Shown in pieces: positions 1-5,115 of a stretch of DNA of 9,649 nucleotides. Every line of letters begins with the position of its first letter. Positions within the stretch are counted from its first letter, which is position 1. Source of the stretch: CAITWF01 sp038231575. Its GTDB lineage: Bacteria; Verrucomicrobiota; Verrucomicrobiia; Opitutales; Opitutaceae. The DNA lies in NCBI GenBank assembly GCA_038231575.1, contig JBBRLB010000186.1, positions 1 through 9,649 of the forward strand, in the 5' to 3' direction. Made by a program: the position numbers and the translations under genes. The notes under the pieces were generated by a model. It ran no database searches. It saw nothing but the letters and a program-made list of their open reading frames with translations, and was not told the origin of the DNA.

Positions 1-77
1 GACTTACCGCTGCGGGTCAACTCCGTGAGTTGCTCGCGTTCCTTCTGCGTCAGCGTGACTTTGTATCGGTTGGCCAT
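1..77 (-). CDS. Transposase N-terminus, IS630-like (partial, cut by window edge)
   Basis: Reading the minus strand from the ATG at 77 gives 25 uninterrupted codons to the window edge, beginning MANRYKVTLTQKEREQL. The pattern of a short basic start, a beta-type 'Y-x-V-x-L-T' segment and then 'E-R-E-x-L-x-x-L-x-x-x-G' is the usual opening of one subgroup of IS630-family transposases, just before their helix-turn-helix DNA-binding domain. The catalytic DDE domain would lie outside the window. The reading lies downstream of the NUDIX gene on the same strand, 60 bases after its stop codon. No Shine-Dalgarno sequence is present; a hairpin sits directly against the start codon instead. The assignment comes from family recognition of a very short stretch. 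The alternative is another helix-turn-helix protein. Whether the full element is intact cannot be seen. Confidence 0.6.
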   Translation of the reverse strand, partial: MANRYKVTLTQKEREQLTELTRSGK

Positions 78-97
78 GCCCGAGTAAATTCTCGGGC
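78..97. repeat. Perfect 7-bp inverted repeat abutting the transposase start codon
   Basis: GCCCGAG at 78-84 and CTCGGGC at 91-97 are exact inverted complements separated by the AT-rich loop TAAATT. Read on the minus strand, the 3' arm ends immediately before the ATG at 77, so in mRNA the stem would cover the place where a ribosome must load. There is no T-run on either side, so it does not look like an intrinsic terminator. It could damp translation of a transposase carried on read-through transcripts, or be part of the element's end. Both roles are inference. Confidence 0.65.
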
Positions 98-137
98 GCG
101 CCAGGATTCAATACGAAATACATCGTGTTACATGATA

Positions 138-638
138 CTAGACGATTTCCTCGATCTCGACGCGGACGGGCTGGCCGGGCGCGCAGTCGGCCTTGAGCGC
201 CACGAACCGATCGCGGTGCTGATCGTAGATCGGCCAGAGCGCGGTGCGATCGGTCTCGGGCAGTGGGAGCGCGTTGATTTTTTCGCGGGAGAAAAAGCCG
301 AACTTCCCCTCGCTGATGTCGGGCGGGAGCGCGGCGAGCGGCTTGTGGCAGCGAAACAAAAACATCAGCCAGTGCGACTGGCCCTCGTAGGCCTTTTCCG
401 CGATCATCGCGAAGAGATGGAGCTCGGCGGCGGTGACGACATGACCGGTTTCCTCGTGCGTCTCACGCACCGCGCACTCGAACGGCGATTCACCGAGCGC
501 AGTTTCGAGTTTGCCACCGATCGGTGACCACGCGCCGAGGTTCGGCGGCTTCGCGCGCAGCAGGAGCAGGTGCTCGCCCGCGGCGTTTTCCAGAAACACC
601 AGCACGGCGATTTTATAGGCGAGGGGAGGAGTCGGCAT
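138..638 (-). CDS. NUDIX hydrolase
   Basis: A 166-residue protein of the NUDIX superfamily, enzymes that cleave nucleoside diphosphates linked to another group, often for nucleotide-pool cleaning or signalling. With the start at 638, the NUDIX box spans about residues 41-67: GGKLE is followed by GE at 49-50, then R58-E59, E62-E63 and G65, which supply the expected metal-binding glutamates. The loop between the first glycines and GE is two residues longer than in the classical G-x5-E pattern. 'W-S-P-I-G-G' before the box is typical. I chose the ATG at 638 over the upstream one at 701 because the extra 21 residues are not domain-like, and an AGGA lies just upstream of 638 although only three bases away. 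It is transcribed divergently from the pilus-like cluster and is probably unrelated to it. The substrate cannot be deduced. Confidence 0.88.
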   Translation of the reverse strand: MPTPPLAYKIAVLVFLENAAGEHLLLLRAKPPNLGAWSPIGGKLETALGESPFECAVRETHEETGHVVTAAELHLFAMIAEKAYEGQSHWLMFLFRCHKPLAALPPDISEGKFGFFSREKINALPLPETDRTALWPIYDQHRDRFVALKADCAPGQPVRVEIEEIV

Positions 639-718
639 TTGTCCTACACGGTGAGGAGGAGGGAACGGAGTTTTAAGCGTGACGTCTCTGGAGGGTCGCA
701 CAACGATTTTTCTTTCCC
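639..718. other. Divergent intergenic region
   Basis: These 80 bases separate the 5' ends of the minus-strand NUDIX gene and the plus-strand pilus-like cluster, so signals for both directions should lie here or inside the flanking coding ends. I see a purine-rich run on the plus strand (about 652-670) and a GGAGGG at 690-695, which is 23 bases before the GTG start at 719 and so too far to act as its ribosome binding site. No convincing -35/-10 pair was found on either strand. Confidence 0.4.
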
Positions 719-1333
719 GTGCGTTTGACGTGTCCTTCCATTGCCCCCCTGTTGCTCTGTGCCGCTTTGCTGGCCGGGATGGGCGGGCGAATGGCGGCGC
801 AGGAAGTGAACGTGACGGCGGTGAAGTTCACGAACCTGCGCGCGCCGAACGGCGGCACCGGCAACTGGCTCGAATCCGACATCACGCTCAACGTCCGCCC
901 CGCGGCCGGTTCGCCGGGCCAGATGGTGGCGCGGGTGCGCGTGGCAGTGCTGCTGGGCTTCGAGCTGCCGGCGCAAGCGGGCAGCGAACGCCACACGGAA
1001 TACTACCGCGCCGAGGCCGAGTGTGTGGCGCTCGAATCCGGCCGGGTGGACGTGCGGTTTTTTCTGCCTCCGGAAATCGTGAAACGCGATCAGTTGCACG
1101 GGGACCCGAAAGTCTGGACGGTGGAGGTGACCGCCGGCGGACGGGTGCAGATGCCGGGGCATGCGAATGCGTCCTCGGCGCTGGCCAACGCGGACGCGCG
1201 CAAGAGTTTCCAGTCGCGTGCCGGCTCCGCCGCCCCGGCCAACGACGGCCTGCTGCTGCCGCAATACCTCACACCGTTCGCCGGCGAATATCCTCGCGCC
1301 ACCCCGTCGTTCGTGCGCCGTGAAGCTCGTTAA
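719..1333 (+). CDS. Amuc_1102-family pilus-like exported protein
   Basis: First gene of the cluster, 204 residues. A signal peptide covers about residues 1-27: a short basic start, a hydrophobic stretch PLLLCAALLAG, then M-A-A before Q28, the likely cleavage site. The mature part is beta-rich, with 'N-W-L-E' in an early strand and the conserved-looking segment YYRAEAECVALESGR followed by FFLPPEIVKRDQL (about 114-126). I recognise this segment from verrucomicrobial Amuc_1102 homologues, for which an immunoglobulin-like, pilin-related fold has been reported. Position ahead of the PilM-like gene agrees. The start is GTG; no ATG lies upstream in frame before the TGA at 680, and a TTG at 725 is the only nearby alternative. 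The C-terminus (LLLPQYLTPFAGEY, then basic) is extended. It may be a structural or accessory periplasmic or surface component; its exact role is unknown. Confidence 0.75.
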   Translation: MRLTCPSIAPLLLCAALLAGMGGRMAAQEVNVTAVKFTNLRAPNGGTGNWLESDITLNVRPAAGSPGQMVARVRVAVLLGFELPAQAGSERHTEYYRAEAECVALESGRVDVRFFLPPEIVKRDQLHGDPKVWTVEVTAGGRVQMPGHANASSALANADARKSFQSRAGSAAPANDGLLLPQYLTPFAGEYPRATPSFVRREAR

Positions 1334-1415
1334 ACTTCGCCGCCAAATGACCGTAACTGACTTTGCCCTTGCCGCGTCTGGCTCTGTCTGAGATCGCCTA
1401 TCCTTTATCTCGACC

Positions 1416-3122
1416 ATGCGTTCCACCCGCGTCCTTGCCGTTGACATTGGAGCCGGGCATGTTGCGTGCGGAATCTTCGCGGCGGGCGCGACCGGCCGGC
1501 TCGTGCTGCACCAGTTCGCGATCGAGACGCACAGCGCTGATCCGTCGCACGAATCGCGGTGGGCGATCGAGCTGGCGCAGTCGCTGGGCGCGGTGGCGTC
1601 GCGGGAAAAATTCGGCGGCGCCTGCACGATCGCGGTGCCCGGGCACCTCGCGCTGACCAAGTTCATCAAGATGCCGTCGATCGAGCCGGCCAAACGCAGC
1701 AAGATCATCGCGTTCGAAGCGGCGGAAAACATTCCGCATCCGCTCGAGGAGGTGGTGTGGGACCATCTCGTCGTCGCCGACGATGGCTTCGATCTCGAAG
1801 TGATGCTGACCGCGGCGAAGTTCGATGCGATGCAGGCGCTCTGCGCCGCGGCGGACTCGGCGGGGTTCGTGGCCGAGCGCGCGATGCCCGCCGGCCTCGC
1901 GCTGCGCCACGCCTTTCGCTATAGCCATCCCGATCTCACGGAGAGCGTGATTGTCGCCAACATCGGAGCGCGGTCGACGACGCTCCTCTTCCTCGAGGGC
2001 GGACGCTTCTACATCCGCACGCTCGCGCTCGCCGGCAACGCCGTCACGTCCGCCATCGCCGAGGAACTGCGGATCGATTTTCCGTCGGCGGAGACGCTCA
2101 AGATTCAAGTGCTCTCCGGCCATTCCGACTTGCCGCCAGGCTCGCCCTCACGCGCCGCGGTGCAAAAGGCGGCGGCGAATTTCGCGGCGAAACTTCAGCT
2201 CGAGGTCACGCGCTCCGCGATCAACCACCGGCGGCAGGCGGGCGGGGCGCAGGCGACCACCCTTTATCTGACCGGCGGCGGCTCGCTCATGGCGGAACTG
2301 CCCGGGGTGCTCGCGGAGAAACTCAAGCTGCGCGTCGCGCGTTTCGAACCGCTGCGCTCCGTCGAACTCTCCGCCAACGCCCGCGCCGCCGGCGCCGAGG
2401 GCGCCGCAGCCGTGCTTGCGGATCTCGTCGGGCTCGCGACGCGGCTCGTGACCAAGGCGGAGCCGGACGCGAGCCTGTTGCCGCCCGCGCTGACCGCGGC
2501 GGTGGCCTTTCGGAAGAAGCAGCCGCTCCTGATTGCCGCGGCGGTGCTGGTCGTGGCGGCGCTGCTGCCGCCGATTTATTATTTCCACCGGGTCGCGACC
2601 GTTACGCTGGCCAAGGTTGCGCAGGTCGAGGGGCAGCTCATGCCCTTGCGGGCGCTGCAGACGCGCAACACCGACAACCTCGCCAAAATCGAGGAGGCGA
2701 AAAAACAAATCGCGGCCCTGCAGAGCGCCGTCGAGACGAAGTCGAACTGGATCAATTTCTTCACCGACCTGCAGACGCGCCTTGTGAAAATCGAGGACGT
2801 GTGGCTCGACCGGCTCGCGATCGTCCGACCGGCGCCCACCGAGGCGTCCGCGCCCGATCCGGGTGCGCCGCCACCCGATCCCAATCTGCCGAAGCGGCCG
2901 GGACCGCCGCTCAAGCTCATGCTCAGCGGTCGACTGCTCGACGTCGCGAATCCGCAGTCGCGCGTCAGCCCCGAGGCGCGCGAACGAGTGAAGCAGTTGC
3001 TCGCCAGTTTCGGCGGCTCCCAATTCATCGCCGCGGTGGAGAACGAAAAATTCGACAACAACCAGAACGGCCTGCTGCGTTTCGATTTTACGCTCGTGAT
3101 CAACCCGAAGAATCCGCTGTGA
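1416..3122 (+). CDS. Amuc_1101-family PilM-like protein fused to a PilN-like segment
   Basis: A 568-residue protein with two joined parts. Residues 1-345 form a PilM/FtsA-type actin-like ATPase domain: phosphate-1 motif AVDIGAGHVACGIF (8-21, with D10 and G12), phosphate-2 region VANIGARSTTLLF (180-192), and adenosine motif TLYLTGGGS (282-290). Then comes S-L-L-P at 353-356, a basic RKK at 366-368, one membrane helix (about 370-390), a coiled coil (about 394-455), a Pro-rich linker (472-498) and a beta/alpha C-terminal domain (499-568), as expected for PilN. In type IV pili PilM is cytoplasmic and binds the N-terminus of membrane-bound PilN; here both are one chain. The phosphate-2 aspartate is replaced by N182. 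The start ATG has no Shine-Dalgarno. The gene follows the Amuc_1102-like gene after 82 bases and precedes the PilO-like gene by seven. Confidence 0.87.
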   Translation: MRSTRVLAVDIGAGHVACGIFAAGATGRLVLHQFAIETHSADPSHESRWAIELAQSLGAVASREKFGGACTIAVPGHLALTKFIKMPSIEPAKRSKIIAFEAAENIPHPLEEVVWDHLVVADDGFDLEVMLTAAKFDAMQALCAAADSAGFVAERAMPAGLALRHAFRYSHPDLTESVIVANIGARSTTLLFLEGGRFYIRTLALAGNAVTSAIAEELRIDFPSAETLKIQVLSGHSDLPPGSPSRAAVQKAAANFAAKLQLEVTRSAINHRRQAGGAQATTLYLTGGGSLMAELPGVLAEKLKLRVARFEPLRSVELSANARAAGAEGAAAVLADLVGLATRLVTKAEPDASLLPPALTAAVAFRKKQPLLIAAAVLVVAALLPPIYYFHRVATVTLAKVAQVEGQLMPLRALQTRNTDNLAKIEEAKKQIAALQSAVETKSNWINFFTDLQTRLVKIEDVWLDRLAIVRPAPTEASAPDPGAPPPDPNLPKRPGPPLKLMLSGRLLDVANPQSRVSPEARERVKQLLASFGGSQFIAAVENEKFDNNQNGLLRFDFTLVINPKNPL

Positions 3123-3129
3123 GCCCCAC

Positions 3130-4233
3130 ATGAGCGCCTTCAAAAAATATCCGCTCTTCGCCTCCGCGCTCACGGTGTGCGGCGTGCTCGTGCTCGGCGA
3201 GGGCTACGCCATTTTCGATCGCATCCGCGCGTCGCGCGAGGCGGCGGTCGCGCTGGAGAAAAAGAAAAACGAATTGCACGCGATGGGCGGTCTCACGCCG
3301 CCGCCGACGCGCGCGGTCGCGACGGCGATCGAGAGCGATTTCACCCGCGAACAGCGCGCGCTCGAGACGATGCAGCGGGAGTTGAAAGGTCGCGGCCCCG
3401 CCGCCGAGCGGCTGCGCACGGCCAAGGCGCCCGTGGCGCGCACCGATGCGTATTTCGACCTGGCGACCTTCGTGGAGAAGACGCGCGAGCTGGCGAAGGC
3501 CCAGGACGTCGACCTGAAGCCCGAGGCGTCGCGTTTCGGCTTTGCCCTCTACGCCAACGAAGGCCCCGAGACCGAGCGGATCGTGCCGGTGTTTCACCAG
3601 CGGCTGATCGCGCAGTATTTGATCGAGTCGCTGCTCGACGCGAAACCGCGCACGGTGATCTCCGTCCAGCGGGAAGCGCCGCTCACGAAAAAGGAAAAGG
3701 AGGAGCGCGACGCCGCCTTCGCCGCCACCGCGACCGGGGCGCCGCCGCCGCCCGAGGCCGCGCCCGTGAGCGTGCCCGAAGGCCCCGATTTCTTCGCGAT
3801 TGATCCGCGGGCGAGTGCGCGCGTGCCGGGTTATTTGGATGCGACCGCCTTCAAGATCACGTTTGTCGGGCAGACGGCGGCGTTGCGCGCGTTTTTGAAC
3901 AAACTCGCGAGTTTCGAGCTTCCGGTCCTCGTGCGCGAAGTCGAAGTCGACGTGGCCACCAGTGGCGATCTCGCGGTCGAGCCGACAGCGGGCAACGACG
4001 AGTCGGCGGTCACGGCCGCGGCGGCGCCCGCCGCGCCTCCTTCGGTTGTGCTCACCACGAATGCCGCTGCACCGAAAGTCGCCGCCAAGCCGGCTGCGAA
4101 ACCGCCGACCGCCGGCCCGATCGTTTCGAAGCCGTGGTGCAAGTTTACCGTGACGATGGAATACATTGAGTTGGTGCCCGCCATCGGTGCCTTGGCCGAG
4201 ACCACCGCGGAAGCCGCGAAGCCCACCACCTGA
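3130..4233 (+). CDS. Amuc_1100-family PilO-like inner-membrane protein
   Basis: A 367-residue protein in the PilO position. It has a short cytoplasmic tail, one membrane helix (about 8-28, FASALTVCGVLVLGEGYAIF), a charged coiled-coil region (about 30-95) and a periplasmic domain that probably takes the split ferredoxin-like fold of PilO/Amuc_1100. Two low-complexity inserts interrupt it: a Pro-rich loop (about 203-219) and an Ala/Pro/Lys-rich stretch (about 292-331) that lies before the last strand, W336-C-K-F-T-V-T-M-E-Y. These make it longer than the Akkermansia protein, which is about 317 residues. Akkermansia Amuc_1100 is known as a surface-associated TLR2-active protein; the general family role is presumed to be in the pilus-like envelope complex. 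The gene starts seven bases after the PilM/PilN fusion and ends three bases before the next gene, so translational coupling is likely. No Shine-Dalgarno is visible. Confidence 0.85.
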   Translation: MSAFKKYPLFASALTVCGVLVLGEGYAIFDRIRASREAAVALEKKKNELHAMGGLTPPPTRAVATAIESDFTREQRALETMQRELKGRGPAAERLRTAKAPVARTDAYFDLATFVEKTRELAKAQDVDLKPEASRFGFALYANEGPETERIVPVFHQRLIAQYLIESLLDAKPRTVISVQREAPLTKKEKEERDAAFAATATGAPPPPEAAPVSVPEGPDFFAIDPRASARVPGYLDATAFKITFVGQTAALRAFLNKLASFELPVLVREVEVDVATSGDLAVEPTAGNDESAVTAAAAPAAPPSVVLTTNAAAPKVAAKPAAKPPTAGPIVSKPWCKFTVTMEYIELVPAIGALAETTAEAAKPTT

Positions 4234-4236
4234 TTC

Positions 4237-5106
4237 ATGGTCGCTCCCGCCAAAGAAAAAGTCCTCCTCGCGCTCACCGGCATTGTGGCGCTCGCCTCTG
4301 CGGGTGTCTTCGGCTGGCTCGGGTGGCGCAACACCCGCGGCCCACACGGCCCGGCGGCGCGCGTGACGCTCTCCGATGCGCCCTACACGCCGACGGCGAC
4401 CGACGCGCCCGCGGTAAAGACCGATTTGTGGAACCAGCCGGGAGCGCAGTCGCGCGGCCGGGAGTGGGTCTACGATGCGTTCACGCCGCCGGAGATTTTC
4501 TACAACGCCCGCTCGAAGCGTTTCACGGTGAAGCCGCCGCTGTCGGCCGCGGAGGAGGCGCCGGAGGAGGCGTTCGGGCTCGAACTCGTGTCGGTGCGGC
4601 CGGAGCCGTTCCGGTTGCAGCTGATCGGCTATGCCGGCGGCGAGGGCGACTGGCGCGGGACGTTTCAAAACGTCGCGACCGGCGAGGTGTTTCTCGCCGC
4701 GGCCGGCCGGCGCGTGCCGAATCTCGCGCTCAGCATCAAGGCGCTCGAGGTGCGCGCCGTGGACATCGCGCTGCCGCAAAGCATGACGACGCGCCAGCGC
4801 GTGGCGACCGCGGTCGTGCACGACGATCGCACGAAGCGCGATATCACGCTCACCCACCGCGAGCGCCAGTTCACCGGCGGGCTGTCGGCGTTTGTCGCGG
4901 CGACCGGCGACGCGGCCACGCGTGAGGTCCGCGACGGGGAAACATTCCAGCTCGGCGCCGCGTCCTACCACGTGGATAAAATCCACCTCGCGCCACCCAG
5001 CATCGACGTTACCAAGGAGTCGCCCACGCTGACTCAACCTGACCGCCGCACCCTGACGCAGCGCGACGCTGATGAGTCCACTCCTTCCGAACCCCCTTCC
5101 AGCTAA
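4237..5106 (+). CDS. Amuc_1099-family pilus-like system protein (PilP position)
   Basis: A 289-residue protein anchored by one N-terminal membrane helix (about 9-30), with no lipobox cysteine. A variable linker leads to the striking motif W65-N-Q-P, Q-S-R-G, E-W-V-Y-D and FTPPEIFYN (65-90), which I associate with verrucomicrobial Amuc_1099 homologues. Behind it lie two beta-rich segments: about 122-183 (FRLQLIGY, then W-R-G-T-F-Q-N, then VPNLALSIKALEV) and about 186-251 (VVHDDRT, then GETFQLGAASYHVDKI). The first resembles the HR domain of PilP/GspC, which docks on the secretin N0 domain, and the gene sits just before the secretin as pilP does. Classical PilP is a lipoprotein, so the anchor differs. 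The PilP analogy is inference from order and pattern. It starts three bases after the Amuc_1100-like stop and has no clear Shine-Dalgarno. Confidence 0.78.
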   Translation: MVAPAKEKVLLALTGIVALASAGVFGWLGWRNTRGPHGPAARVTLSDAPYTPTATDAPAVKTDLWNQPGAQSRGREWVYDAFTPPEIFYNARSKRFTVKPPLSAAEEAPEEAFGLELVSVRPEPFRLQLIGYAGGEGDWRGTFQNVATGEVFLAAAGRRVPNLALSIKALEVRAVDIALPQSMTTRQRVATAVVHDDRTKRDITLTHRERQFTGGLSAFVAATGDAATREVRDGETFQLGAASYHVDKIHLAPPSIDVTKESPTLTQPDRRTLTQRDADESTPSEPPSS

Positions 5107-5115
5107 TCTTCCGCA

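Noticed and set aside
78..97. Hairpin as an intrinsic terminator for the NUDIX gene
   Set aside because: No run of T follows the stem in either direction.
639..701. An upstream ATG for the NUDIX gene at 701
   Set aside because: The extra 21 residues are not domain-like and would place the start only 18 bases from the divergent gene; the ATG at 638 starts right at the family fold.
679..1323. A plus-strand frame overlapping the Amuc_1102-like gene
   Set aside because: The product is Arg/Gly-rich and featureless, while the frame starting at 719 has a signal peptide and conserved segments.
1334..1415. Possible promoter between the Amuc_1102-like and PilM-like genes (TTGCCG and TATCCT)
   Set aside because: The two boxes are about 24 bases apart, too far for a sigma-70 promoter, and neither matches well. 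No terminator was found there either.
644..1732. A 362-codon minus-strand open frame over the Amuc_1102-like gene and the start of the PilM-like gene
   Set aside because: No recognisable domain, and it is antisense to a gene with a signal peptide and family motifs.
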